A stretch of DNA of 64,000 nt from Listeria monocytogenes (GTDB taxonomy: Bacteria > Bacillota > Bacilli > Lactobacillales > Listeriaceae). Position 1 is the stretch's first letter. The number at the start of each line of letters is the position of its first letter. Shown here piece by piece: positions 19,949-30,005 of this stretch. The stretch lies in NCBI RefSeq assembly GCF_013282665.1, contig NZ_CP054041.1:2648001-2712000 (forward strand), given 5' to 3'. The translations under genes and the position numbers were made by a program. The notes beneath the pieces are model-generated. The model was given only the letters and a program-made list of their open reading frames with translations, was not told the DNA's origin and made no database searches.

Positions 19949-20056
19949 TCATTTAAAAAATTCCATTAAGCAAAGAAAAATTGGAATAGTAAACATGCCA
20001 ATCATTATTGAAAAAACAATAATACTATCTTTATAAACTTTCCATCTACTTAACAT
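19949..20056 (-). CDS. Candidate 35-residue single-pass membrane protein
   Basis: A short frame with ATG at 20056, TGA at 19949-19951 and a strong ribosome site GAAGGTGG 6 bases upstream. It begins MLSRWKVYKDS, basic and polar, continues in a hydrophobic helix of about 21 residues (IIVFSIMIGMFTIPIFLCLM) and ends EFFK. This is the layout of small bacterial membrane proteins with the N-terminus inside. It follows radC by 90 bases and precedes the mreB promoter, so it may be transcribed with comC-radC. I do not recognise a family. Translation is inferred from the ribosome site and the coherent membrane segment. Confidence 0.55.
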   Translation of the reverse strand: MLSRWKVYKDSIIVFSIMIGMFTIPIFLCLMEFFK

Positions 20057-20146
20057 GATAAACCACCTTCACTTTTTTGTTGATAATCACTTTAGCACAA
20101 GGCAGCGAAAAATGTCTGTAGATATTTTGTGAACAGTATTTTGGAT

Positions 20147-20821
20147 TTAAAAATAACCTTTTTCTTTTAAACTAATATACTTATTTTTGCCAATGATTAT
20201 ATGATCCAATAAGGTTATGCCGACAATATTACCAGCTTCAGCTAATCTCTTAGTTACAAGTAAGTCTTCACTAGACGGAGCTGGGTCCCCAGATGGATGA
20301 TTATGGAAGCACATTATGGATGCAGCTGATTTTCTGAGTGCTAATCTAAAAACTTCTCTAGGATGGACAATAGAAGCATTCAGTCCACCAACAAAAATCG
20401 TTTGTCGATATATGACTTGGTTTTTTGTATTTAAAAATAGGCAATGAAAATGTTCTTGAAAAAGAAAAGCTAACTCAGGCATTACAAGCTTCACTGCATC
20501 TTCCGGACACCTAACAACCACTTCTTCTTGTTCTGTTACTATACTTATACGTTTCCCTAGCTCAATCGCTGCCATTATTTTAGATGCTTTTGCTATTCCA
20601 ATTCCATTAATTAATTGAAATTCTTCTATTGAAGCATATTGCATTTCAGCCACATTTTTGAATTTCATAATAATTCTATTTGCAATTGTCAAAACAGATT
20701 CATTTTTAGTTCCTGTTTCGATAATTAAAGCGACTAATTCTGAAGAGGAAAGTGACTCTATCCCATAATTTAGTAATTTTTCGCGAGGTTTTTCATTTTC
20801 TGATATTTCATTTGTTAACAT
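20147..20821 (-). CDS. radC: RadC/JAB-domain protein
   Basis: 224 residues. N-terminal helix-hairpin-helix region ([15 protein letters not shown] at 24-38 and [12 protein letters not shown] at 71-82) and a C-terminal JAMM metalloprotease-like domain with HNHPSGD at 173-179. The name RadC is historical; a repair role has not held up in several species, and in Bacillus the gene belongs to the competence regulon. It follows comC by 11 bases with TAGGAGC before the ATG, so the two form one unit. Confidence 0.95.
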   Translation of the reverse strand: MLTNEISENEKPREKLLNYGIESLSSSELVALIIETGTKNESVLTIANRIIMKFKNVAEMQYASIEEFQLINGIGIAKASKIMAAIELGKRISIVTEQEEVVVRCPEDAVKLVMPELAFLFQEHFHCLFLNTKNQVIYRQTIFVGGLNASIVHPREVFRLALRKSAASIMCFHNHPSGDPAPSSEDLLVTKRLAEAGNIVGITLLDHIIIGKNKYISLKEKGYF

Positions 20822-20832
20822 AAAATCAGCTC

Positions 20833-21543
20833 CTATTTCATCAAAATACTAATCAACAGGAAGGAAGCATAAATATATGGCACAAATGGAACTTGCTTAT
20901 TTTTCTTCACTTTTTTGAATAGTAATGCAGTGAATAATATAACTGTCCCCAAAATAATTGCTAGAAAAAAGATATAATATCCTGTTTTAAAACCTAAAAA
21001 GCTACTTAAAATAATAAGTATTTTAATATCTCCAAGACCAATCCCTTTTCGAAAGATAATAAAGAAAAGGAAGTAGAAAAAACAACTGAGTATGCTTGAA
21101 TAAATAAAATCTAGCATAGGCTGATTATATAGGATGGCTACAATAATTAGCGAACAAGAAAATGCAATTAATATAGAGTTAGGGACATGTAAATAAAGAA
21201 TATCTGTAATAAAGAAAAAAGCTAAAAAATAATAAATAATACAGTACACTGAAAATGAATAAGAAAAAGAATATTGACTGTATAAAAAGACTATATAAAT
21301 TGGTGTCACTATTTCCATAAAAAAATAGATTGTCGGAATCCGTTTTCCACAACATTGAGACTTTCCGCCCAAAAATAAAAAGGAATAAATGGGAATAATA
21401 TGATAGAAAGCTAGTGTCTTTTGACAATAATTACACTCTGAGAAGCGGAATAAAAATGTTTTTTTTATTGGAAAGCATTCTCCTGCAACATGAATAAAAG
21501 ACATAAAGATTGCACTATAAATTATCAATAAAAAGTAAATCAT
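20833..21543 (-). CDS. comC: Prepilin peptidase / methyltransferase ComC
   Basis: Membrane aspartyl protease that processes type IV-like prepilins of the DNA-uptake pseudopilus. 236 residues with about seven membrane segments. Catalytic Asp114 ([12 protein letters not shown]) and Asp172 in GLGD (169-172) are present. In the N-terminal zinc loop the first CxxC is intact (Cys37, Cys40), while the second reads KSQCC, with Ser62 in place of the first Cys and an extra Cys64 beside Cys65. GGAGGTGA precedes the ATG. It is transcribed into radC and has a ComK-box-like site upstream. Confidence 0.94.
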   Translation of the reverse strand: MIYFLLIIYSAIFMSFIHVAGECFPIKKTFLFRFSECNYCQKTLAFYHIIPIYSFLFLGGKSQCCGKRIPTIYFFMEIVTPIYIVFLYSQYSFSYSFSVYCIIYYFLAFFFITDILYLHVPNSILIAFSCSLIIVAILYNQPMLDFIYSSILSCFFYFLFFIIFRKGIGLGDIKILIILSSFLGFKTGYYIFFLAIILGTVILFTALLFKKVKKNKQVPFVPYIYASFLLISILMK

Positions 21544-21579
21544 CTGTCACCTCCTAGTTGTAAAACTAGAATAGCAGAG

Positions 21580-21615
21580 TTAAATTATTTTTGCATATAG
21601 CTAAAATTGCTTTTT
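21580..21615 (-). promoter_or_regulatory. ComK-box-like AT dyads before comC
   Basis: An exact AAAA-N5-TTTT dyad at 21603-21615 and a second partial one (AAAA-N5-TTAA) at 21580-21592, 10 bases apart. ComK sites are two such dyads, normally 8, 18 or 31 bases apart. A TATTCT -10 lies just downstream. Confidence 0.45.
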
Positions 21616-21631
21616 CACCCTCTAGACATAG

Positions 21632-21672
21632 TAAAAAACCTATTTTCCATCTAAGAAGAAAATAGGTTTTTT
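21632..21672 (-). terminator. Intrinsic terminator after folC
   Basis: AAAAAACCTATTTTC and GAAAATAGGTTTTTT pair perfectly around about ten bases. A/T runs on both sides suggest bidirectional action; it separates folC from comC. Confidence 0.85.
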
Positions 21673-21753
21673 GTATATTTTAGCCTCTGAAAATCCTTTT
21701 TTAGCTATTTGTTCTTTTTTATTTCTCCAAGTATACTCGTTATATTCAAAAGA

Positions 21754-23043
21754 TTAACGTATAGAGGTCAACAAATAGTTCCGAACTTCTGAAATAAAAT
21801 AAAGCGATCCTGTAACAAAAATTTTAGTATCGGATTCACCTTTAGAAAGGTTGTTTAACGCTTGTTTCCAATCCGGATTCACTAAAATCCCTTCCTTTTT
21901 CCCAATTTGCAGTACTTCTTCAGTCGTCATAGCTCTTGGGTAGTTAAAGGTAGTTAGTATTATTTCCGAATTGGGAATAGCCCTTAATGTAGCTAACATT
22001 TCTTGGTAGTTTTTATCTGCTAAAATACTCACTACTATTTTTTTAGGTTCTGGATATGTTTCAATGGAACGAGCGAATGTATTGATACCTTCTGGATTAT
22101 GGGCCCCGTCTAACATAATAAATGGATTCGATATAACTTTTTCCATTCGTCCTGGCCAAAATGCTTTTTCCAATCCTTTTCTAATTGCTGCCAAATCAAT
22201 TGTAAAGCTAGAAAATGTATTTAAGTATTGCAATACTTTAATAGCTATCGCAGCGTTATTCAATTGATGAATACCAAGGAGTCCAATGGAAAGATTATTT
22301 ATCTCTTCTCCATAAATAGTTTTATAGGTATTGACCCCATTTTTATTAATCATAGAAAAAGAATCATATAATTGAGCAATATTGGATTTGTTGTTAGCCG
22401 CTATTTCAGCTATTACTTCTTGCGTTTCTTTTTGAATAGCTCCTGAAATAACTGGGACACCTGGTTTTATTATACCAGCTTTTTCACTAGCAATTTGCTC
22501 CATAGTATCACCAAGAAATTCCATGTGATCCATCCCAATCGAGGTAATAACAGAAATAAGTGGCACTAGAATATTCGTAGAGTCTAGTCTTCCCCCTAGA
22601 CCCACTTCAACAATACCAATATCTATGGAAACATATTCTGCAAAACATAGGAACATCATTGCTGTAATAATTTCAAATTCTGAGGGTGGGCCATAAACGG
22701 TTTCTTCTAACTCTTCTGCAATAGGTTTGATACGATTCGCTAATGAAACAATCAGCTCATCACTAATTGGCTCACCGTTTACACTAATTCGTTCATTAAA
22801 AACCTCAATATAAGGAGAGGTGAAGGTTCCTGTTCTATAACCAGCTTCCTCCAAAGCATTTCTAATAAAAGTAAGTGTAGATCCTTTTCCGTTTGTGCCC
22901 GCAATGTGCACCCATTTATTCGTCTTTTCTGGATGATTTAGCTTTTCCATCATATATTCCATACGAGCTAATCCAGGTTTTATTCCTAGGCGAAGCGTTC
23001 CGTGAATCCAATCTAAAGCTTCTTCATATGAATTCAATGTCAT
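21754..23043 (-). CDS. folC: Folylpolyglutamate synthase / dihydrofolate synthase
   Basis: Adds glutamate to folates and, in many bacteria, to dihydropteroate. 429 residues. Mur-ligase fold with P-loop AGTNGKGST at 48-56, omega-loop region LARMEYMMEKL, FTSPYIEVFNERI, the metal-site EVGLGGRLDSTN, and LDGAHNPEG in the C-terminal domain. It follows valS by 62 bases, separated by a weak stem-loop, the same pairing as in Bacillus. AAGGTGG precedes the ATG. Confidence 0.96.
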   Translation of the reverse strand: MTLNSYEEALDWIHGTLRLGIKPGLARMEYMMEKLNHPEKTNKWVHIAGTNGKGSTLTFIRNALEEAGYRTGTFTSPYIEVFNERISVNGEPISDELIVSLANRIKPIAEELEETVYGPPSEFEIITAMMFLCFAEYVSIDIGIVEVGLGGRLDSTNILVPLISVITSIGMDHMEFLGDTMEQIASEKAGIIKPGVPVISGAIQKETQEVIAEIAANNKSNIAQLYDSFSMINKNGVNTYKTIYGEEINNLSIGLLGIHQLNNAAIAIKVLQYLNTFSSFTIDLAAIRKGLEKAFWPGRMEKVISNPFIMLDGAHNPEGINTFARSIETYPEPKKIVVSILADKNYQEMLATLRAIPNSEIILTTFNYPRAMTTEEVLQIGKKEGILVNPDWKQALNNLSKGESDTKIFVTGSLYFISEVRNYLLTSIR

Positions 23044-23060
23044 TATTTAAACCACCTTAA

Positions 23061-23104
23061 AACTGACCCTACCACTTGGTTCCATGATAAAGTCAGTTCA
23101 CTTT
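23061..23104. other. Stem-loop between valS and folC
   Basis: AACTGAC (23061-23067) and GTCAGTT (23092-23098) pair around 24 bases. On the plus strand it continues CACTTTTTTAT, on the minus strand TTTAAGG, so its terminator quality toward folC is poor. Possibly an attenuator. Confidence 0.35.
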
Positions 23105-23105
23105 T

Positions 23106-25757
23106 TTATACTTCTTTTAATGTTTCAATTCTTTCAAGTACAGAGGCTTTTTTATCTAGATAATCTTTTTCTTTTAAGCGTTCTTCTGCCACTACATTCT
23201 CAGGAGCTTTACTAATGAATCGCTCATTATTCAGTTTCCCTTGTACTCTAGCTACTTCTTTGTTCCATTTTTCTAGTTCTTTTTCAAGCCTAGCAATCTC
23301 TATGTCTAAATCAATTAATGCTTCTAACGGGATGAAAATCTCTGCCCCAGATACTACAGCTGTCATCGCCGTTTTAGATGCTTCAACATCAAAGGAAATT
23401 GTCACCTGTTCTGGGTTACAAAAACGTTCAATATAAGAAATATTTTGTTCTAAAATTTCTTTGTAGTTATCATCCTTTGGTTTTATTTCAAGAATAATCG
23501 GTTTGCTAAGAGGTGTGTTTACTTCTGATCGAATGTTCCGAACTGCACGAATCACTTCAACTAGCGTAGCCATTGCGGTGGAAGCTTTAGTATCAATCTG
23601 ATTTTCATTAACTTCTGGCCACTCAGAAATTGTGATGGACTCCCCTTCGTGCGGTAGGTTTTGCCAAATTTCTTCTGTCACAAAAGGCATAAATGGATGA
23701 AGCAATCGCATCGTCGCATTTAAAGTATATGCAAGTACAGATCTAGTTGTCTGTTTTGCCACTTCATCTTCTCCATATAAAGGGATTTTCGCTATTTCGA
23801 TATACCAATCACAGAAATCATCCCAAATAAAGTTGTATAATGTTCTTCCCACTTCACCAAATTCATATTTTTCACCCAAGGAGGTAACTGCTTGAATTGT
23901 TTCATTAAGTCTAGTCAATATCCACTTGTCACTAACCTCGGTCACTTTAGTCAAATCAATTTCACTATGTTTCATCCCATCTAAGTTCATTAATACAAAA
24001 CGAGATGCATTCCAAATTTTATTAATAAAATTCCAAGTAGACTCTACTTTTTCATAGCTAAACTTCAAATCTTGACCCGGTGATGAACCAGTTGCAAGTG
24101 TATAACGCAGAGAATCAGCACCGTATTTGTTAATAACTTCTATTGGATCCACACCATTGCCGAGTGATTTAGACATTTTTCGTCCTTCGGAATCACGCAC
24201 TAAGCCATGAATCAAAGTATCTTTAAAAGGTCTTTTCCCAGTAAATTCTACAGATTGGAAAATCATTCTGGATACCCAGAAGAAGATAATATCATAACCT
24301 GTAACTAAAGTATTCGTTGGGAAAAAATGTTTGAAGTCTGGATTCCCCATATCAGGCCATCCCATTGTTGAAAATGGCCATAAAGCGGAACTAAACCAAG
24401 TGTCTAATACATCTTCATCTTGCTCCCATTCAGAAAGGTTTTCAGGCTCCTTTTCACCAACATAAATTTCACCAGTTTCTTTATGATACCAAGCTGGGAT
24501 TCTGTGTCCCCACCATAATTGACGTGAAATACACCAATCATGAATGTTATCCATCCATGTTTCATATGTTTTTTCAAATCTAGCTGGCACAAAATTCACT
24601 TTGTCTTCTGTTTTTTGTAGTGCTAATGCTTCCGCAGCAAGAGGTTCCATTTTTACAAACCATTGAAGAGAAAGATATGGTTCTACTACGGCTCCTGTTC
24701 TCTCTGAATGCCCTACAGAATGCAAATGCGGCTCTTGTTTGATAAATAGACCTAAATCTTTGAAGTCTTGAATAATTTCTTTTCTAGCTACAAAGCGATC
24801 CAATCCATCATATTTTCCAGCATTTTCATTCATTGTGCCATCTTCATGCATGACAATAATTCTTGGTAAGTCATGACGATTCCCTACTTCAAAATCGTTC
24901 GGATCGTGTGCAGGTGTAATTTTTACTGCACCAGAGCCAAATTCTCTTTCAACATAGTCATCAGCTACAATTGGGATTTCTCTATTTAAAATAGGTAACA
25001 TGATTGTTTTACCGATTAAGTGCTGATATCTTTCGTCTTTAGGATGAACCGCTACAGCAGTATCACCGGGTATTGTTTCAGGGCGAGTTGTAGCTACTTC
25101 TAAGTAACCAGAACCGTCAGTAAGCGGATATTTCAAATGATAGAAACTACCTTCAATATCTTTGTGGATTACTTCAATATCCGATAAAGCTGTTTTCGCT
25201 TCTGGATCCCAATTGATTATATATTGGCCTCGGTAAATAAGGCCCTTATTGTATAATGTTACGAATACTTTTTTGACAGCATCAGATAAACCGTCATCAA
25301 GAGTAAAGCGTTCTCTTGAATAATCTAAGCCAAGACCTAGCTTCTCCCATTGTTCGCGAATAAACTCAGCGTATTCTTCTTTCCATTCCCAAGTCTTATC
25401 CACAAATTTTTCGCGTCCTAAGTCATAACGAGAAATGTTGTCTTCTTTTAATTTTGCTTCTACTTTAGCTTGAGTTGCAATTCCAGCGTGGTCCATACCC
25501 GGTAAATACAAAGTATCAAATCCTTGCATCCGTTTCATCCGAGTAATAATGTCTTGTAAAGTAGTATCCCATGCATGTCCTAAGTGAAGTTTCCCTGTTA
25601 CGTTTGGCGGCGGAATAACGATACTGTAAGGTTCTTTATCTGTATTTCCTTCTGCTTTGAAAAACTCTTTTTCTAGCCACCATTTATATTTACCAGCTTC
25701 TACGTTACTCGGCTCGTATTTTGTAGGCATATTTATTTCATTGTGTTCAGTTGTCAT
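23106..25757 (-). CDS. valS: Valyl-tRNA synthetase
   Basis: Class I synthetase charging tRNA-Val. 883 residues. HLGH at 58-61 ([13 protein letters not shown]), the editing domain ([19 protein letters not shown]), KMSKS ([11 protein letters not shown], about 525), anticodon-binding domain, and a C-terminal coiled coil (about 815-883, [17 protein letters not shown]) typical of ValRS. Two adjacent ATGs (25760, 25757) follow AAGGAGG; I take the second because its 7-base spacing is better. Controlled by a T-box leader with its own promoter. Confidence 0.97.
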   Translation of the reverse strand: MTTEHNEINMPTKYEPSNVEAGKYKWWLEKEFFKAEGNTDKEPYSIVIPPPNVTGKLHLGHAWDTTLQDIITRMKRMQGFDTLYLPGMDHAGIATQAKVEAKLKEDNISRYDLGREKFVDKTWEWKEEYAEFIREQWEKLGLGLDYSRERFTLDDGLSDAVKKVFVTLYNKGLIYRGQYIINWDPEAKTALSDIEVIHKDIEGSFYHLKYPLTDGSGYLEVATTRPETIPGDTAVAVHPKDERYQHLIGKTIMLPILNREIPIVADDYVEREFGSGAVKITPAHDPNDFEVGNRHDLPRIIVMHEDGTMNENAGKYDGLDRFVARKEIIQDFKDLGLFIKQEPHLHSVGHSERTGAVVEPYLSLQWFVKMEPLAAEALALQKTEDKVNFVPARFEKTYETWMDNIHDWCISRQLWWGHRIPAWYHKETGEIYVGEKEPENLSEWEQDEDVLDTWFSSALWPFSTMGWPDMGNPDFKHFFPTNTLVTGYDIIFFWVSRMIFQSVEFTGKRPFKDTLIHGLVRDSEGRKMSKSLGNGVDPIEVINKYGADSLRYTLATGSSPGQDLKFSYEKVESTWNFINKIWNASRFVLMNLDGMKHSEIDLTKVTEVSDKWILTRLNETIQAVTSLGEKYEFGEVGRTLYNFIWDDFCDWYIEIAKIPLYGEDEVAKQTTRSVLAYTLNATMRLLHPFMPFVTEEIWQNLPHEGESITISEWPEVNENQIDTKASTAMATLVEVIRAVRNIRSEVNTPLSKPIILEIKPKDDNYKEILEQNISYIERFCNPEQVTISFDVEASKTAMTAVVSGAEIFIPLEALIDLDIEIARLEKELEKWNKEVARVQGKLNNERFISKAPENVVAEERLKEKDYLDKKASVLERIETLKEV

Positions 25758-25784
25758 CATGATTCCTCCTTTTTTAAGCAAAAT

Positions 25785-26045
25785 AAAAAACTCTTCTCAT
25801 CCTTGTAAAAGGACGAAAAGAGTATTATTCGCGGTACCACCTTTTTACCTACAGAAAAAAAGTGTAGGCACTTCATTGTGTTAACGATAGAGAAAATCTA
25901 CCGGTTATTCCCTACTTAAAGTTCAGGAATACTGCTCCAAGGCTACCTTCAGACATTATTTTTGAAAGCTTACACCAACCGCTTTCTCTCTTTGAAAAAT
26001 AAGTGCCTTACTCTTCCTCTTCATTGCATTTAAATCTATATACTA
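25785..26045 (-). promoter_or_regulatory. T-box riboswitch of valS
   Basis: The leader holds the T-box core AAGGTGGTACCGCG (about 25830-25844) and a terminator hairpin (ACTCTTTTCGTCC...GGATGAGAAGAGT plus T run) 45 bases before valS. The likely specifier is GTC, a valine codon, at 25952-25954 followed by TGAA. Uncharged tRNA-Val should favour read-through. Confidence 0.92.
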
Positions 26046-26051
26046 GAAATA

Positions 26052-26080
26052 ATTTTAACAAAAGATTCCCTATTCGTCAA
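26052..26080 (-). promoter_or_regulatory. valS promoter
   Basis: TTGACG at 26075-26080, 17-base spacer, TG-T-TAAAAT ending at 26052. It starts one base after the hemL stop, so valS has its own transcript. Confidence 0.75.
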
Positions 26081-27370
26081 TTAGCCACGAAGTATTTTAC
26101 ACGTAGTATCAAAAGCTTCTAATGTTTTATCAATTTCTTTCTCGGTATGCATCGTAGAAATGAAGACACCTTCAAACTGAGAAGGTGGTAAGAAAATCCC
26201 TTGCCCTAACATCTCTCGGTAATAGCTTCTGAAAAATTCTAAATCACTCGTTTTGGCTGTATCAAAATTAATTACTTTTTGATCAGTAAAGAAAAAGCCA
26301 AACATAGAACCCGCTTTGTTAATCGAAAGAGGTACTTGTCGTCTAGTGGAAATTTCTGTTAGCCCTTCTTCCATTCGCTTAATTAAAGTGCGGAAAACAT
26401 CATAATGTTGCGGTGTTAATTGGCGCACTGTTTCAAATCCAGCATTCATTGCTAATGGATTTCCGGATAAAGTTCCAGCTTGATAAATAGAACCAGCCGG
26501 AGCAATCTGTTCCATAATTTCTTTTTTACCACCATAAGCACCTACTGGTAAACCACCACCAATTACTTTACCTAAACAAGTAAGATCAGGTGTGACCACA
26601 TAATAGCCTTGAGCAGAATAGTAATCAACTCGAAAACCGGTCATCACTTCATCAAAAATCAGTAAAGATCCGTAATTAGTCGTAAGTTCTCGTAGCCCTT
26701 CTAAAAATCCTTCAATCGGAGGAACAACACCCATATTTCCTGCAACAGGTTCCACTATAACAGCAGCTATCTCTTCCCCGTATTTTTCAAAAGCGAGTTT
26801 CGCACCATCGATATCGTTATACGGCACCGTGATAGTATCAGCTGCAAGTCCTTTTGTAACTCCTGGGGAATCGGGCAATCCGAGTGTTGCTACTCCTGAA
26901 CCAGCTTTAATTAATAAGGAATCTCCGTGACCGTGATAACTTCCTTCAAATTTTAAGATTTTGTCTCTCTTTGTATAACCTCGAGCTAAACGAATTGCAC
27001 TCATCGTTGCTTCCGTTCCAGAAGAAACCATACGAACTATTTCAATAGATGGTACACGTTCAATAACTAATTTTGCTAATTCTGTTTCGATTTCAGTAGG
27101 TGTGCCAAAACTAGTCCCCTTCATTGCGGCATTTGTAATAGCCTGCACAACGGAAGGATTTGCATGACCTAAAATTAGCGGTCCCCAAGATAACACGTAA
27201 TCAATATATTCATTTCCATCTACATCGGCGATATAAGCGCCTTTTCCGTGATCCATAAAAACCGGTGAGGCATCGACGGAGTTAAATGCTCGAACAGGAC
27301 TATTTACACCACCAGGTAAAACTTTTTTCGCTTCTTTAAATGCTTTTTCAGATTTTGAATAGATTTGCAA
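26081..27370 (-). CDS. hemL: Glutamate-1-semialdehyde 2,1-aminomutase
   Basis: PLP enzyme that makes 5-aminolevulinate from glutamate-1-semialdehyde, step two of the C5 heme path. 429 residues. [10 protein letters not shown] near 20-29, [25 protein letters not shown], and the PLP lysine in [16 protein letters not shown] (about 268). The start is TTG with GGAGGG 8 bases upstream. Last gene of hemA-C-D-B-L. A second hemL-like gene may exist elsewhere in Listeria; not visible here. Confidence 0.96.
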   Translation of the reverse strand: MQIYSKSEKAFKEAKKVLPGGVNSPVRAFNSVDASPVFMDHGKGAYIADVDGNEYIDYVLSWGPLILGHANPSVVQAITNAAMKGTSFGTPTEIETELAKLVIERVPSIEIVRMVSSGTEATMSAIRLARGYTKRDKILKFEGSYHGHGDSLLIKAGSGVATLGLPDSPGVTKGLAADTITVPYNDIDGAKLAFEKYGEEIAAVIVEPVAGNMGVVPPIEGFLEGLRELTTNYGSLLIFDEVMTGFRVDYYSAQGYYVVTPDLTCLGKVIGGGLPVGAYGGKKEIMEQIAPAGSIYQAGTLSGNPLAMNAGFETVRQLTPQHYDVFRTLIKRMEEGLTEISTRRQVPLSINKAGSMFGFFFTDQKVINFDTAKTSDLEFFRSYYREMLGQGIFLPPSQFEGVFISTMHTEKEIDKTLEAFDTTCKILRG

Positions 27371-27382
27371 ATTTCTTCCCTC

Positions 27383-28357
27383 CTATTTATTTAAGTATTT
27401 AGAAACGTCTTTTGCAAAATAGGTAATGATAAGTGTTGCGCCTGCGCGTTTCATGCTAGTTAGCATTTCTAAAACAATTTTTTCTTCCTCTATCCAACCA
27501 TTTTGTGCAGCGGCTTTTACCATTGCATATTCACCACTAACATTATAAGCGACTACTGGTAAATTCGTATTGTTCTTCACATCGCGCATAATATCTAAAT
27601 AAGATAAGGAGGGTTTTACAATAAGAAAATCAGCTCCCTCTTGTTCATCAGATATCGCTTCACGAAGAGCTTCTTCACGATTAGCAGGGTCCATTTGATA
27701 TGATTTTCTATCGCCAAATTGTGGTGCACTTCCAGCAGCATCACGGAAAGGTCCATAAAAAGCAGAAGCATATTTAACGGCATAAGACATAATTGGAATA
27801 TCATAAAATCCTGCTTCGTCAAGCCCTTCACGTATTACCTGAACAAAACCGTCCATCATATTAGAAGGCGCAATGATATCAGCTCCTGCTTTTGCTTGAC
27901 TAACAGCTGTTTGTTTTAATAAATCGAGTGATTCGTCATTTAGAATTTCACCATTTTCAATAACACCACAATGTCCATGGTCAGTGAATTCACATAAACA
28001 AGTATCGGCTACAACGAGGATTTCAGGAAAGCTTTTTTTAATAAGTCTTGTGGCTTGTTGAATAATACCGTGATTGTGGTACGCCTGTGTTCCAACTGCG
28101 TCTTTTTCTGCAGGGATTCCAAATAAAATAACTGCTTTAATACCGAGGCTTTCTACCATGCGCATTTCTTCTTCTAGTTCGTGCAAAGGAAATTGGAAAA
28201 CGCCTGGCATGGAAACTACTTCTGTCTTTGGTTCTTTGCCATCTTTGACAAAAATCGGATAGATTAAATCATCTGTATGTAAAACTGTTTCTCTCACTAA
28301 ATCACGAATTGTTTTTGTTTTTCTTAGTCGACGGTGTCTATCAAATTGATTTTTCAT
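27383..28357 (-). CDS. hemB: Delta-aminolevulinic acid dehydratase (porphobilinogen synthase)
   Basis: Condenses two 5-aminolevulinate molecules to porphobilinogen. 324 residues. Zinc-type metal site with Cys120, Cys122 and Cys130 ([13 protein letters not shown]); catalytic lysines Lys195 ([16 protein letters not shown]) and Lys248 ([10 protein letters not shown]). Its start overlaps the hemD stop by 4 bases, indicating translational coupling. Confidence 0.97.
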   Translation of the reverse strand: MKNQFDRHRRLRKTKTIRDLVRETVLHTDDLIYPIFVKDGKEPKTEVVSMPGVFQFPLHELEEEMRMVESLGIKAVILFGIPAEKDAVGTQAYHNHGIIQQATRLIKKSFPEILVVADTCLCEFTDHGHCGVIENGEILNDESLDLLKQTAVSQAKAGADIIAPSNMMDGFVQVIREGLDEAGFYDIPIMSYAVKYASAFYGPFRDAAGSAPQFGDRKSYQMDPANREEALREAISDEQEGADFLIVKPSLSYLDIMRDVKNNTNLPVVAYNVSGEYAMVKAAAQNGWIEEEKIVLEMLTSMKRAGATLIITYFAKDVSKYLNK

Positions 28358-29076
28358 TTTAATTCCTCCTGTATTATCAAATCAGCTAAGTGCTTCATGG
28401 TGAAGGTTTTTGGTTGATATTTCACTTCCCAGCCATCTGCCAAAATTGCTTCTGTCGTGATACTCCCAATTGATGCGATATGCCATTTTTCTTTTTGTAC
28501 AGGGAATGATTTCGCGATGGAATAGAAATTTTTCCAAGCTGATGGGCTGGCAAAAATAATTAGGTGTGTTTCATTTGAATTCAATAGTTCAGCTAACTTT
28601 GTTTTAGAATTCTCTGGGAAAACTGTTTCATAAAGTTCCACCGGGTGAACAAGATGCCCTTTATCTGTTAGCGTGTCTTTTATAATGCTTCTGCTTAAAT
28701 TACTTTGTGGTAGTAAGACACTCGTTTTTTCTGGGTTTTCATTCAACCACTCTTTTAAAAACATTTCTGACTGATAGATAGACGGAACAAAACTAGGATT
28801 ATAACCATATTCCGCTAGTTTCTCTCTTGTTTTTTCACCAATTACAGCTATTTTGTAATGTACTTCTCCAGGTTGATTCATGAAAAAATACTCTACAGCA
28901 TTTGCACTCGTTAAAAAAAGCCATTCCGTTTCTAGTTGTTCGTGGCTCAAACTGATTTTTTTAGGTCGTGTTTTAATTAGCGGAATGGACACCACTTCAA
29001 AACCCTTTTGCGCGAAATAGGTTTGCCAAGATTGATTTTTGCTCGCCTCTCTTGTTAAAACAACTTTTTTATTCAT
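28354..29076 (-). CDS. hemD: Uroporphyrinogen-III synthase
   Basis: Closes and inverts ring D of hydroxymethylbilane. 240 residues, two-lobe fold with low conservation as usual; [13 protein letters not shown] at the start, [14 protein letters not shown], and [13 protein letters not shown] in the second lobe with the conserved S-P-S-A-x-x-x-F pattern, then [12 protein letters not shown]. Four-base overlaps with both hemC and hemB. Assignment leans on operon position as well as motifs. Confidence 0.93.
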   Translation of the reverse strand: MNKKVVLTREASKNQSWQTYFAQKGFEVVSIPLIKTRPKKISLSHEQLETEWLFLTSANAVEYFFMNQPGEVHYKIAVIGEKTREKLAEYGYNPSFVPSIYQSEMFLKEWLNENPEKTSVLLPQSNLSRSIIKDTLTDKGHLVHPVELYETVFPENSKTKLAELLNSNETHLIIFASPSAWKNFYSIAKSFPVQKEKWHIASIGSITTEAILADGWEVKYQPKTFTMKHLADLIIQEELK

Positions 29077-30002
29077 ATGTTTCTCAGTTCTTGGATAATA
29101 GTATCTGCACCTTTACTTAGCAAATCTTCTGCTACTTTATTTCCAATTTCACTTGGATTTGCACCGACCTGTTCCGATTCAAGAATTATGGATCCGTCTG
29201 CGTTACCCACTAATCCTTTAAAATGAACGGCTTCATTCGCTTTTGTAGCAAAACCTGCAATCGGAATTTCACAGCCACCATTTAATTTTTTCAAGAAAAC
29301 ACGCTCTGCTTCGACACAAATCCCTGTTTCTTTGTGATGAATAGACGTAAGCATCTCGCGAATTTGCTGATCACTTTCACGACACTCAATAGCAAGTGCG
29401 CCTTGACCGACAGCAGGCAAACATAGTTCAGGTGGAATATCTTCTAGTTTTAATGTCGTATTTTCTAACCAACCCATTCGAGCTAGCCCGGCTTTCGCTA
29501 AAATAATTGCATCAAAGTTTTCTGCATGTAATTTTTGAAGGCGGGTATCAATGTTGCCTCGAATCGGCTTAATCACAAAATCAGGGCGATGTTTTAGAAG
29601 TTGTGCAGCTCGACGCAAGCTACTCGTACCAATAACTGAACCATGAGGTAGCTCATCTAAGGCATTCCCTTGATTGAAAACAAAGCAATCTAATGGAGAT
29701 TCTCGTTTTGGAATCGCACCAATAACTAACCCTTCTTTCAAACTTGAAGGGACATCTTTCATACTATGTACCGCAAAATCAATCATATTGTCACTTAAAG
29801 CCTGCTCTACTTCAGAAACAAATAGACCTTTTCCGCCTACTTTGCTAAGTGTAACATCTAAAATACGGTCTCCTTTTGTAACAATTTCTTTAATTTCAAA
29901 ATCAAAATCAGGATAATTTTCCTTAAGCTTGTTAATTACCCAGTTTGACTGCGTTAAAGCTAATTTACTTCGTCTAGAACCAACAATTATTTTCCGTTTC
30001 AT
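29073..30002 (-). CDS. hemC: Porphobilinogen deaminase (hydroxymethylbilane synthase)
   Basis: Polymerises four porphobilinogens. 309 residues. GSRRSKLALTQ at 8-18, HSMKDVPSS (79-87) with the catalytic Asp83, the arginine cluster GTSSLRRAAQLL, RGNIDTRLQKL, and Cys244 (NGGCEIPIAG) carrying the dipyrromethane cofactor. It begins 3 bases after hemA; the membrane protein HemX that separates them in Bacillus is missing. Confidence 0.97.
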   Translation of the reverse strand: MKRKIIVGSRRSKLALTQSNWVINKLKENYPDFDFEIKEIVTKGDRILDVTLSKVGGKGLFVSEVEQALSDNMIDFAVHSMKDVPSSLKEGLVIGAIPKRESPLDCFVFNQGNALDELPHGSVIGTSSLRRAAQLLKHRPDFVIKPIRGNIDTRLQKLHAENFDAIILAKAGLARMGWLENTTLKLEDIPPELCLPAVGQGALAIECRESDQQIREMLTSIHHKETGICVEAERVFLKKLNGGCEIPIAGFATKANEAVHFKGLVGNADGSIILESEQVGANPSEIGNKVAEDLLSKGADTIIQELRNI

Positions 30003-30005
30003 CCG

